64,000 nucleotides of DNA. Source: Apoderus coryli (lineage: Eukaryota > Arthropoda > Insecta > Coleoptera > Attelabidae). Shown here piece after piece: positions 10,439 through 20,662 of this stretch; position 1 is the stretch's first letter, and every line of letters starts with the position of its first letter. The position numbers were made by a program, and so were the translations under genes. The notes beneath the pieces are model-generated. The model saw only the letters and a program-made list of their open reading frames with translations, did not search any database and was not told the DNA's origin. Location: positions 4,662,342 through 4,726,341 of the forward strand of contig OU452216.1 of the NCBI GenBank assembly GCA_911728435.2, written 5' to 3'.

Positions 10439-11221
10439 CATAATGTTCAAGTGCCAATAAGACAAAGAACCGCCCAAGTAATGCAAATATTGCTGCCGTT
10501 CAGGCAAGTGTTGCTGAAGACCGGAATTTGTCGATTCCAAGACGTTCTCAACAATTGGGACTGTCTCAAAGCACAACCTGGCGGATTTTGAGAAACGATT
10601 TGGGTTTGCATACATATAAAATTGTTCTCACTCAAGAACTGAAGCCATTGGACCACCGTAAACGTCGTAAATTTGCTGATTTTGCCTTGGAACAACTTGA
10701 AAACGATAACGATTTTTTTAAGAAAATCATCTTCTCCGATGAGGCACACTTTCATCTGAGTGGTGCGGTAAATAAACAAAACTGTCGATTCTGGTGCGAA
10801 GAAAATCCACAAAGTATTCATGAAAAACCATTACATTCACCTAAATTGACAGTTTAGTGTGGTTTTTGGTCTGATGGAATTATTGGTCCGTACTTCTTTC
10901 GAAATGATGCTGGTAACACCGTTACTGTAAATGGAGAGCGGTATCGATCGATGATATCCAACTTTTAATGGCCGATTTTGGAAGAAGTTCTTCTCTTGAC
11001 AACATTTGGTTCCAGCAAGACGGGGATACGTGCCACATAGCCCATTGGTCTTTCGAAATAAACCAGACTCTCTTCAAGCTTTACAAGTCAATATTGAACG
11101 TGCCATTCATGACATACGACTTGATTTAGTGGAAAAAGTGCTCGAAAATTGGGTTCATCGAATTCGTTCCTGCAGAAGAAGTCGTGGAGGCAATTTGAAT
11201 GACGCTTTATTTGGAACTTAA
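10439..11221 (+). pseudogene. mariner transposase, middle and C-terminal part
   Basis: Continues the transposase from 8490: VPIRQRTAQ, a frameshift near 10475, then SIPRRSQQLGLSQSTTWRIL (second helix-turn-helix) and IIFSDEAHFHLSG with the first catalytic Asp. A stop at about 10856 interrupts before CGFWSDGIIGPYFF. The second Asp is in WFQQDGDTCH near 11020. From there the frame jumps straight to NKPDSLQALQVNIERAIHDI and ends RGGNLNDALFGT. The segment normally carrying the third Asp and the PPRSCDLTPLD-type motif is deleted, so the protein cannot be catalytic. Confidence 0.85.
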
Positions 11222-11327
11222 TTGTATCGATTGTTCTTCACATTCAATAAAAAACTTTTTAATTTCCTTAACAATAAGTGTGTTTTGTTTAAAAGAAATC
11301 ATATCACTCTTATTGGAAAACTCTATA

Positions 11328-11850
11328 TGAATGTAAAGATAATTCTAAATAACTTGCTCATTTCAAATGGAACACTCGGTATATGATGTCAAAATTAGAT
11401 GCACAAAGTAATTATCTGTCCAATATGATAATACTTTCCTATTGATACCTCTTGACGTTTTCGTGGAAAAAACACATATTCATATAATTAGGCGAATTTT
11501 TAATTGAACCTGTGAATTTCATGTAGACCACCCAGTATTTGATGACAATGAAATTAATTATCTATTAATCACTATAAGGTTTTTCTATAGATATGTAATA
11601 TTTTGAATAATGTAATAGGAATATCATTTATTTTAACTCCCTTAAAACAAAAGGTAACAATTGCATTGTTATAGCTCTAGATGATAATAGTACAGAAAAA
11701 ATAACCAAAAACTATACTGGACTATAAATCAAAGCTCATTATTTGGGCAATTCGCCACTGTTTCAAACTCGAAATAATAATGATAATTATTATTAATAAA
11801 AATAGGATAAAACTTAATATATATAAACAAAAATGTAAATCAAAAACTCA
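11328..11850. other. non-coding interval
   Basis: AT-rich, with no frame or repeat end that I recognise. Confidence 0.4.
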
Positions 11851-11851
11851 T

Positions 11852-13560
11852 AATAATAATAATAATCTCTTTATTGTCTAACAGGTATTGCCACCCAATA
11901 ACAAGACAAAATCTTACATAAACAAAAACAATTGCCTAGCATTAGCATACAAAAATACCCAACTTAGAACTAACTTAAAACTAACTGAAAAATAGAAAAA
12001 TACAAAAAAGGAAATACACGCATCAAAACGAAAGAAAATTGGGAGGATTACAAGAACAATTAATAATAACAATAAATAATTAACACATGAACATAATTCA
12101 TCAAAACAAATCCAAATTAGTATGGTCTCTCGGCTTACGGCCGAAATCCGAACCTTAACAGGCCGTGATCACACCCACGAGGTGAAAAATATCCATCAAT
12201 TTTAAATGACAAATATTTTAAAAACTTACGTTGGATACTCTCCAATCTCTGTAGATGGGCGACCAAATGATTGTAGCGCATTCCAAAATAGACACAACAA
12301 AGGCGAAATAGAGACTTTTCAGGAAGTCCATGTTGTTGAATTCTCTGGTCTGTCTAAAAATAAATCCTAACATTCGCAAAGTATTAGCAGAGACTTGCTC
12401 AATGTGGTAGTTGAAAGATAAATCACCATCCAAGTATACACCAAGATCTTTGATTAAAGCGCAGCGTTCCAAATTTGGTTTATCGATGGTGTAGTTTCGC
12501 AAAAACGGATCTGACGTCTTGTAAATGTCACCGACTTACATTTGTTCAGATTTAGAGGAAGTCTATTTAGATCACACCATTCTGAAAGCAGACACAGATC
12601 TGTTTGAAGCTGTGCGCAATTGTTCACACAAACAACAGTGCGATACAATTTTAAATCATCCGCAAACAACAAATAATTGCTATTAAAACCAGAGCCAATA
12701 TCGTTTACGAATATTGCAAAGAGAAGAGGAGCCAACGTACTGTCCTGCGGAGTTCCACTTGAGGCTGTGAATGAACTTGAACTAAATCCATTGTATTCAA
12801 CAAATTGTTGCCTTGCTCCCAGATAGGACTGAAAAAAAGATATTAGATTCCTGCCGAAGCCAATGTCGCACATCTGCTCTTGAATCAGAGAATGATCAAT
12901 CTTATCGAACGCCTTGGAAAAGTCAGTATAGTATTGCGTCGACTTGCAAACCTCGACCGACAGCCGGAATTACATCCTGCAGGAAAGTGGGTAGATTGGT
13001 CACCGTAGAACGACCCTTAATGAACCCATGTTGTTGGTAAACTAGCCTATGTCTTATTTGCCCAAATAACTTATTGTGCAGAGCAATTTCAAAAACCTTT
13101 GCGAAATTAGGAAGAATTGAAATAGGTCGATAGTTTTTGATTCTGTTAATATCTACCGATTTATGTATAGGACATATAAGAGCTATCTTCCAGTAGTCAG
13201 GAAACAAGTTGGACCGCAGGGATAAATTAAAAATGTAATACAATGGTTCCACAAATGCATAAGCACAATCTTTAACCACCAGCGCGGGTAGGTTATCTAT
13301 ACCTGCAGTCATCTTCGGTTTTAGACTTTTCAGAGCACTTAGAATATCTTCCATATCCAAGCTTCCCACATCTACCAGATCATCACTGTTAAAAGTCTCA
13401 GTATAGTCCTGGTTTATCGATTCAACATATACACTACGAAAATAATTGGCAAATCCGGATCTTTATGGAGTTCTAACGTTTCCAAACGATCATCAGTTCG
13501 AACATTTACTTTTAATACTTTTTCTTATTTCCAACCAGTTTTTCGCAAATTTATTATCTT
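11852..13560 (-). mobile_element. degenerate non-LTR retrotransposon, (ATT)n tail
   Basis: Reading on the minus strand, the element ends in a short (ATT)n tract (11852-11867) after 'tagacaataaagag'. It is the same family as the 3' part of the chimeric copy at 49.87-50.74 kb: the 3' UTR, the segment around 12130-12240 and the RT tail match closely. Relative to that copy, the C-terminal coding of about 250 bp next to the 3' UTR is deleted here. The 5' side fades into linker sequence at about 13560, with no endonuclease found. Confidence 0.8.
12218..13369 (-). pseudogene. RT of jockey/CR1-like element, frame broken
   Basis: Minus-strand frames 13369-12923, 12873-12454 and 12502-12218 together give an RT. 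First come SLKPKMTAGIDNLPALVVKD and NYRPISILPNFAKVFE. Then QHGFIKGRSTVTNL, a gap where the first catalytic Asp box should be, SSGTPQDSTLAPLLFAIFVNDI, LLFADDLKLYR (intact Asp pair), and LIKDLGVYLDGDLSFNYHI. The conserved PQG is changed to PQD. Frameshifts at about 12900 and 12490 make it inactive. The downstream W-S-P-I-Y motif is retained. Confidence 0.8.
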
Positions 13561-14828
13561 TTCTTGCTAGAATTAAATAAATTGGCAAATATTGTCATAT
13601 GAAAGTTTTAAAAATAAATAAATGTTTATCTCAATAAATTTGATATGTAACCTATACCAATCATCATCGTTCTGTAAGTGGAAAAGTGAGTTCCTTCAAA
13701 TGCCGCTATCAAAAGTGGAGCTTACAATTTAAAACAATTACTATAACGCCATAATTTGGGACACCAATGACGTCAGATGATCCATTTATATGTCAAAATT
13801 TGCGCATTGCAAAAAATAAAGTTGACGTGTCCAAGTAATTTTTTTTTCTTTGCCCCAAACAGATTTAATTGGATTTGTTCCAACCTTCTCATGCTCACTG
13901 TATATTATCTCGGTCTGGAAAGAATTATTATCAAATGAAAAATAACCAATTCGTTTCGCTCGTATTATGATCTCGTCAGAGTACCATAGTCGTTGCCCAT
14001 CTACAACGGTAGTTTATTAGAAATAATAAAAATAATACAATAATAGGTAATAATTATAATTAAAATTCTGTTTCGTTACGCAGGTCATATATTTTTTTCA
14101 ATCAATTACTTTGTTCCTTATCTGTCCTTTAATAATAATAAATAAATGTTTGTTAATAACTTAGTATATTTAATTTGGAATTTATTTATCTCTTTTTGTT
14201 TGTCTTAAATCTCTGTAAGAAATTCATAATGAAATGATTTTTTTAACCTGATATTGGTTATTTATTAGTATTAAAGTTAATAATAATTCTTGACTATTAT
14301 GAGTATACAAAAGGAAATAATGATTAGAGCATTACAAAACTCAATCAGCACAATTATTAAAAAATACGGGTATCATCAATTAGTTTTGCAATTAATATTT
14401 AAGCTCGTCGCCATTACAGTTCTTATTGCTTGATGTTACATCACGTTTTACTTCATAAGATTTCAACACAAAGCATTAAATATTTTACTATAATTAGCTT
14501 ATTATTTGTTTTATGAATATAATCGATAAACTGGGTCTCTATTATTATATTTTAATAACAAACGCATTAGCTTAATGCCGCTGTACTCTACCAATCTACA
14601 GTAACAGGTAGTGATGTTCCCACGGTTGCGGTTGGACGGGATTCTCATTTTATGTCTGCTTAGTAAGTAAAGTATTTACCGGATGGGCTTCCATTTATCT
14701 GCTTGATAATAAATAATATCAACAAGCTTTCATACACTGTTGTTATGTAAAAATGTTCGTAAGGTAGGAAAATATAATATCACATCCATTCTGAGTTTTG
14801 TTATAAATAACACCAGGACCATTTTAAA
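13561..14828. other. non-coding; includes a copy of a dispersed motif
   Basis: No gene. At about 13945-14010 the sequence 'cgtttcgctcgtattatgat' followed by CATAGTCGTTGCCCATCTAC matches the repeat that forms both arms of the inverted insert at 30.76-31.62 kb. The rest is AT-rich with ATT/TAA runs. Confidence 0.45.
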
Positions 14829-14889
14829 TAACAGGTCATTCAATCAGTCCGTAGAATAAGTAAGAAAGAAACAAAATTTTCACAAAACT

Positions 14890-15308
14890 CTATTTTATTA
14901 TTGAACATAGTTGCCTTCGAGGGCAATTTTCCAACTTTTCGATACCACTTTTATAGTACGATTTCTCTTTCACGCCAAAATATTCCTCAGTTTCAGCAAG
15001 TATTTCATCATTGGACTTAAATTTCTTTCCAGCAAGCATTCTCGTGAGATCTGAAAACAGGAAAATCTCGCTGGAGGCTAAATCTGGAGAATACGTTGGG
15101 GGGTAAGCAATTCGAAGCCCCATTCATTCAATTTTGCCATAGTTTTCATCGATTTGGACACCGTGCTTTGTCTTAGTGAAACTACACTTTTTTTCTTTTG
15201 CAAATGTAGCCGTTTCTTTGTGATTTGTGATTTCAATCGATCCAAAAGTGTACAGTAGTCTATTCCAAAATTTTTACCGTTTTTTTCAAAAAAAAGAGAT
15301 AGGACCAC
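14890..15308 (-). pseudogene. mariner transposase, C-terminal part
   Basis: Two overlapping minus-strand frames give DYCTLLDRLKSQITKKRLHL, KSMKTMAKLNEWGFELL, then PPTYSPDLASSEIFLFSDL (third Asp as SPDLA) and MLAGKKFKSNDEILAETEEY. This is the C-terminal half of a mariner transposase of the mauritiana/irritans style. The usual HQDNAP second-Asp motif is destroyed (reads SLRQST), and a frameshift sits at about 15100. The 3' terminal repeat follows at 14831-14850. Confidence 0.85.
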
Positions 15309-16198
15309 AATTTTGTTCTGGAAGATTCGGTTTTTGATAGTTTTCGAGGTTGGGCGTGGGAGCAGAAAATATTGTTCGCCATTATTGGTGCCAACTTCGA
15401 CGATCGTAATTAAAAAAAAAATATATTGTATTATAATTTCCTTAGTTTTGGGAGTAAATTCCGTCGTCTACAGGAAGTTGAAATTTTCGGTTTATTGTGT
15501 TGAATATAATCGTGGAAGATATTGTGCAAATTTGTCTACGTTTTACTGAACGTGTTCTGGAAAATTTCATTTCTGCTGAGCAGGATACAGTGACCTTTAA
15601 TCTTGACAATCCAATTTTTCACGGAATTATAAAGCCTCGATGAGGTATGTAGTCTTGCCGTCAGGTTTTGTTTTCTAAAGAGTTTAATTATTTTAGGGTT
15701 TTTATTGATGGTGTTTTCTTGTTATTGAACTTGCAGTGATCAATCCTGTGGATGCGGTGATTTGTGCAGCCAAGTCCATTCACGAGTACGAGGGCTGTTC
15801 GGTAAGTGGTTCTTACAACTGCAAAGGATTTCCTTTTCCGGCTACGTGGTGTGTAAATAGAACTGTCAAGTGCCATTTACCTGGTGTTATTTTTTTATTC
15901 TTGATTTTCCTTAATTATTTCATAACTTTAATTACATAATTTTAATACGGAAGCAATTTTGAGTAATAATTTTGTGATTGTTGAAAGAAAAGTATCCGAT
16001 GTACCTACGATATAATAAGTCTAAATATGTTAAGACAAAAATAAATAATAATTTTTGTATCCCGATGTGAGCTGATCGTGTACACAACTGCGCAATCTAC
16101 TTGTAATTTGAAAAGTATAATAATTCGAATGATCTGATTGATTAGTAGGGAAACATTTATCAGCATTCTTGTACATATTTTCATTACTTTAATTTGAG
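15309..16198. other. non-coding interval with exon-like segments
   Basis: A pyrimidine/AG acceptor (ctacag near 15470) is followed by a frame reading IIVEDIVQICLRFTERV and DTVTFNLDNPIFHGIIKPR, ending at a stop just before a good donor (GAG|GTATGT, about 15641). After about 95 bp comes ttgcag and a 65-nt block (15736-15800; INPVDAVICAAKSIHEYEGC) that ends at TCG|GTAAGT. The splice signals are good and the base composition is less AT-rich. However, the stop before the first donor and the unknown family leave this as a possible host exon pair or a captured fragment. Confidence 0.3.
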
Positions 16199-17293
16199 TA
16201 GGGGACACCGGGGACAATTGAACAATTTTTTACAAATAATTTTTTTCTGGCTAGAAACTGAATGGAAATGATCCTAAATTTATCTTCACGTATAGCTGGG
16301 AGTTTGATATACTTAACCTAGCAGTTAAGTTAGACTATTGATAAGCAGGAAAGGAATATGCAAAAGAAATAAGAGATGGTGCATAATGTTACAAACGACC
16401 CCGGTCAAGGGTCAATTAAAACAATGGTAATGGGGACAATATATTGTTTATTTTCATTTATTAGTCAACAAAAAATATTCAAAACCAAGTAGGAACTATA
16501 ACAAAATTGCCTCATAACTTCATAACAACAACAAAAATAATATTCTGCTTATGAGGTATTCTGGTGTACCAGTTTTTCTTTCCTTTTGCTGCCACCTTTC
16601 GTGGTGGATCTTTTCCAAAACACCTAACAGCTTCTGGTGAAAAAGTCTCATTTTGGGTGGTTGATTTGTCATAAGTATTTTCGGAAATTTCAAAAGTTTC
16701 TAGTCCCCGAGAAGTTGATGGAGTAGGGTTTTGAAATTCATTGGTTTCTGGACTGTTGTTACGCCAGTTTCATCAACATTGCGTTGCTCTGGATAAACTG
16801 GTTGCCTGTAGTGCTCGTATTGATAAGTCACGGTGTCTTGATATGAAACGAGAAAACCAGTCTTCTCCCGCCATACCATTTTCAATCCACGTCTATCTTT
16901 CGCTTGTACCTCAACAAAGACACATGAGATATACGAAATTGGTCAGCAGTTAGACGTAGAGATAGCCCTTTTTGAAGCTCTACGTATGCCGATTCATATA
17001 AAGATATATCTCGACTTTATCTATCAGTTTTTAGGACTCTTTTACGGGGTATCTGAAATTAAATAAACTAAGTAATTTATTTTACAAAAAGGTGAGACTT
17101 TGGACACGTGAAAACACTAAATCTCGCACTAAGTTCATATGCTTGCTTTAACAGCCCGCGGAGTACTGCCGGAAGAAGCTCGCCGATATTTCTATATGTT
17201 ATGAGCACAGTTTGATTATACAATCTATACCAGAAAGAAGTTTAGATCACTGTTTCAATTGACCCGTGTTACAATTGACCCCGGTCACCCCTA
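16199..17293 (-). mobile_element. pogo/Tigger-type DNA transposon, internally deleted
   Basis: A 1091-bp insert (16201-17291) starts GGGGACACCGGGGACAATTG; its other end, reverse-complemented, starts GGGGTGACCGGGGTCAATTG. Both are flanked by TA (16199-16200 and 17292-17293). A second copy of the internal 'gaccccggtcaagggtcaatt' motif occurs at about 16400. Minus-strand coding relics are of the pogo/CENP-B-like DDE family. It lies inside the territory of the 14.8-20.7 kb mariner, so it may have inserted after it. Confidence 0.8.
16548..16995 (-). pseudogene. pogo-type transposase, core deleted
   Basis: Minus-strand fragments appear in family order. First is SLRLTADQFRISHVSLLRYK, the helix-turn-helix. 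Next is MAGEDWFSRFISRHRDLSIR and ALQATSLSRAT, the CENP-B-type DNA-binding region. After a frameshift and deletion comes NVDETGVTTVQKP, carrying the first catalytic Asp. The frame then passes directly to a C-terminal tail with TFSPEAVRCFGKDPPRK. The remaining DDE catalytic core is absent and at least two frame changes are needed, so it is inactive. The protein would have bound the GGGG-type ends and cut at TA. Confidence 0.75.
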
Positions 17294-17620
17294 AATGTTT
17301 CTCTTTCTTTCTTGGAAAATACAATTTAATTAATATAGTTCATATTCAAAATTCAGCGCATTGCGTTTTTTTATTATTACTTTATTAATGTTCGATTTAA
17401 TTTTTTTTTGGGTTTAAGTCAGAGGCAACCGGAAACCACTAGTGTTTCATAGTTTTTCATTGGTTCCAGTCTGTTGTGGGTATAGCGACGTAAAACTATG
17501 TGGCGCCCTATTTTATTACTTTAAAACCCTCGCCCATTTCCACTGTTAAAGCTGGCGGCCGTCCCTATATTAACGTAACCCTGGTGTATGGGTTCCGGTG
17601 AAGTTTGACTAGCCTAAACG
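17294..17620. other. non-coding
   Basis: No gene or repeat end recognised. A slightly GC-richer patch at about 17410-17600 has no open frame of note. Confidence 0.4.
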
Positions 17621-17818
17621 TTAAAGTTGTGTTACATATAAAAGGACGTCAGCTTGCTCGTGCACCTTCATTTTGCGATCCGTCGTAATCAATTTGTGAA
17701 TTTTTTTGACGTTTTCTGGAATATCAGTCTCATTTGGGCGTCCACTGCGCTCTGCATCATTTGAGCTGGTACGACCACGTTTAAATTCAGCAATCCACTT
17801 CTCTACCATTTGTGACAA
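17621..17818 (-). pseudogene. mariner transposase, N-terminal segment
   Basis: Reads SQMVEKWIAEFKRGRTSSND, then AERSGRPNETDIPENVKKIH and KLITTDRKMKVHE, the end of the first DNA-binding helix-turn-helix and the following linker of mariner transposases. The preceding residues (MEK...SRQM) are found 2.5 kb away at 20366-20500. The homology ends abruptly after KVHE at about 17640. Confidence 0.85.
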
Positions 17819-18157
17819 TTTAAATCACAGAATAGTCGACTCACCCTGTAGCTGAATAAAACAGCTATAGTTTGGGGATGTCCAATACTTATTAACACAA
17901 CACTGAAAGATAAACACAGCTCGTTTTATTAGAATATTTATAATTTTTTTTACAGCTAACAGTCTAAGTACTAAACACTTTTTAATACAACCACTTTAGC
18001 ACACTAATATCACCTCCCAAAGTATTTTCTTAATGCCATTGTGTCTATAATTCCTTGTTATGTATTTTAGATATCTGAAATAAATAATACACGATATTAG
18101 TGAACTTAGTTTTATTTTACGGATGAAAATGAGACAGAGGTTATATTTTTAGCCTTA

Positions 18158-18196
<39 letters not shown>

Positions 18197-18790
18197 CTTT
18201 ATTTCAAAAATTATGTACAAAACATAAAATGAAACATGTCAATCTAACAATGTAGAAATCAAAATGAAAAGGAAAATTACACTTAATTATCTACTTAATA
18301 CTATAAGCATAGGTCTCCTTATTGGCTACTATACAAAAAATCATTTATACAATAAGGTTCTAAATCTGTTAATAATTGTTTGATCTTTTTTTTGAATCTT
18401 GAGAAATTATCAGTCTGTTTTATAGCAGTAGGAAGTTTATTGAATAACTTAATACACATATAGTGAGGACTGTTCTCGGAAATAGATAGTCTGTGACGCG
18501 GATAACTCATATCCAATCTTCGGGTACTATACAAGTGACCAGCACCAGTGTCAAACAGGAATTTATTCTTAAAATAAAATACTAGACATTCATATATGTA
18601 TAGTCCGAATACTGTCAAAATCCCTTCCTTCTGAAACTGACTTCTGCAGGTATCCAAATGTCCTAGTCCTTTTATCACTCGCAATACCCTCTTTTGAGCA
18701 ACAAAAACACATTGGCTTTCGGTATCTTTCCCCCAAAATAGAATTCCGTATCTCATTATTGATTCAAAATTGGAAAAGTACAACATTTTT
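18158..18790 (-). mobile_element. 5'-truncated non-LTR retrotransposon 3' end
   Basis: The minus-strand copy ends in ATAAAGATT followed by about 12 ATT units (18158-18194). It keeps only the C-terminal region after the RT, with an open frame of 155 codons at 18319-18786. It lies within the 2.56-kb insert that splits the mariner. No target duplication was identified. Confidence 0.75.
18319..18786 (-). pseudogene. RT C-terminal region, non-LTR
   Basis: Starts MLYFSNFESIMRYGILFWGK, the post-thumb 'Y-x-x-F-S-x-x-x-Y-G-I-x-F-W-G' motif of CR1/jockey-like elements. It continues VFVAQKRVLRVIKGL, YSTRRLDMSYPRHRLS and KLFNKLPTAIKQ, ending CINDFLYSSQ. No catalytic residues remain because of 5' truncation. 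The frame is uninterrupted, suggesting moderate age. The same architecture is seen at 34068-35138. Confidence 0.8.
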
Positions 18791-20365
18791 AGCGTTTTCT
18801 TATTAATTAATATTTTACTGACTTCGTATAGTTTCTCTTATTTTCTTGTTTCTGTTATGTTCGTGCAATTTCATCCATCTGCTGTTAGGTATTATGTTAT
18901 GAATGTTTCGTAACAATTCAGAGTATTTAATTATTGTTTTTGGACGATTCAACATTCAACTGATGTTTGTTTATTTTAGTGTTTCCTTTTTTTCACAGTA
19001 GATGCAAATTTTTGAATGTCCGCACACTCTGGTTCTGATTAGCAGTAATTTGGTTCCTGTAATTTTTGTTTTCGCTTTTCCATGTGTTTTGAGAGTTTTT
19101 GGTTGGATATCGCCTGCAGTACTAACTTGTGAATTAATTTTTTTTGTCTGGAATTTTGTTCAGGAAGTTTGAAAAAAAAAAAGAATGTTCTAGAGAAATT
19201 AATACCTATTATTTGCAGTTTTAGATATATTTTGTGAAAAGTAATATTGACTTTGTTCTGTGTACTGCAAGTGGAAGTTACAAATATTCAGAAGTATTTT
19301 ATTAAGAAAATTATTATAATTTTCTGCCTTTTTCTTATTATTGGAGAAAAAAAGGGATTTTAAAAGCTTCGAATTTATGTGGAAAGTTTTGAGGTTTTCT
19401 TTGGAGAAGAAAAATTGTGTTGATCTGTTTTTTTTTTCAAAAATTTCCATCCACGTGTGTGGGATTTGTGTAACTTTCGCTAGTACTTACGGGGTAATAT
19501 TGTTAATACATATTTTCTTTTATCTTTCAACACTTCTGGAACGTGTTTTTCATTTTTTTTCTAGAATTTTCGAAGTGATTTTCAACTTAGTTCACCACAG
19601 ACTTTTTTATAATTTGGCATAAACCCTCAGTATACGAGGTGAGTACACCAATTAACATTTTAGTTCAGCAGCGATTTATTCAGGTTAACTAGAGTAATTA
19701 AATAATTAAATTTTTCATGTTTATAGTTAGGTAAATTGGTATCATTTTATTCTGTAAAAATCTAGTATTTCATTGATGCGATACTACGGCAACTTTTTTT
19801 ATTAATTTTCCCTTAGTTTAATTTTACAAAAATTATTCTTAAACTGGTAGAAAACGGTTTTCTAGAGAGAAGCATATCTCATATTTTTTTTTAATTCGCT
19901 GAAATAAGTATAAAGTTTCCTATTAATTTTTTTATATTCGCGAATTTGTCTAAAATGATTTCTTGATTTATTAATTTTTAGAAATAATTAACTGGAGTTA
20001 TACATAACTAATAATATAATTGATATATTACTTACCTTTTTAATTCATATCATTAATTTTTTTTGTAAATATTTCTAATTTTTTTTAATATAGTTTAGAA
20101 AGGTTTCATTTTTTTAATTCTTGCTGACTTGGAACGTTTCGGATCAATAAGAACCATATTCCCCAAAGTTCTTGTTCTTGGTTTAGGGAAGCGTAGTGGT
20201 TACTAATAGTGTAGTAGTGGCGCCTAAAATTCTTTAATTGTACCCCGCCGTCTTCACTGAGCAGGCTGGCCACTGTTGGTAACCCTTCCAATATATTTCT
20301 GGAGGAAGTTTGTAGGTCAAGGACTTTATAGCTTAAACTATTTTTTTATTCTTATTTTTTAAACA
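18791..20365. other. T-rich non-coding interval
   Basis: About 1.6 kb with many T-runs and no recognisable protein. Short frames at 19199-19622 are low complexity. A patch at 20106-20291 is less AT-rich and has a 61-codon minus-strand frame with no family match that I can name. Confidence 0.4.
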
Positions 20366-20640
20366 AGTACGCCACACATTTGTCTCGAGATTATGTTGAT
20401 CAAGCCATTGTTTGGTTTCTATTGTATTTTTTTCCTCAAAAAGCAATGGTTTATCAAATCTCGAAATTCACTTTTTTCCATTTTTTTTTTTTCAATAACA
20501 AACGTTGCTTCATACAAAATGCTATAACTCATGAATCAATAGTCAGATTCCTGTCAAATTTATACACGTATCGACTGAATGTTCGTACTAAATAAAAATC
20601 ATATGGAAAAAAATTTAGTAACGCCATCTATGTGTCCAAC
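20366..20640 (-). pseudogene. mariner 5' leader and transposase start
   Basis: From the terminal repeat at 20641-20660 the minus strand runs through a leader ('gacaggaatctgactattga') to ATG and reads MEKSEFRDLINHCFLRKK. A frameshift follows, then SRQM at the CATTTGT junction (20377-20383). The same leader and start occur at 38400-38600, and the leader also at 58170-58330, so these are copies of one family. Coding stops where the 2.56-kb insert begins. Confidence 0.75.
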
Positions 20641-20662
20641 GGACTTATTGAATGACCTAATA

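Larger units (their letters stand above)
8219..11327 (+). mobile_element. mariner transposon (D,D34D type), interrupted by a retrotransposon
   Basis: The left end TA|TAAGAGGTTTTCCAATA (from 8221) and the right end, reverse-complemented, TA|TAGAGTTTTCCAATA (to 11325) are inverted, continue into a matching 'atgatatgattt' block, and are flanked by TA, the Tc1/mariner target. The transposase start lies at 8336, the middle and C-terminus at 10439-11221. A 1.95-kb poly-A non-LTR element separates them. The element is defective through frameshifts, stops and an internal deletion that removes the third catalytic aspartate. Confidence 0.85.
14829..20662 (-). mobile_element. mariner family copy spread over 5.8 kb by nested insertions (inferred)
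   Basis: The left end TA|ACAGGTCATTCAATCAGTCC (14829-14850) and the right end GGACTTATTGAATGACCTAA|TA (20641-20662) are the inverted ends of one mariner family. Between them, in correct minus-strand order, lie the 5' leader and N-terminus (20366-20640), the next transposase segment (17621-17820) and the C-terminus (14890-15308). At the first break the codons for SRQM and VEKW are separated, and CATTTGT occurs on both sides (17807-17813, 20377-20383), as expected for a target duplication around a 2.56-kb insert. A pogo element and a non-LTR fragment lie in the gaps. Some transposase, including the first Asp region, is missing. Confidence 0.55.

Noticed and set aside
19199..19622. Overlapping frames on both strands
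   Set aside because: Low-complexity Lys/Asn/Phe-rich sequence from T-runs, with no motif.
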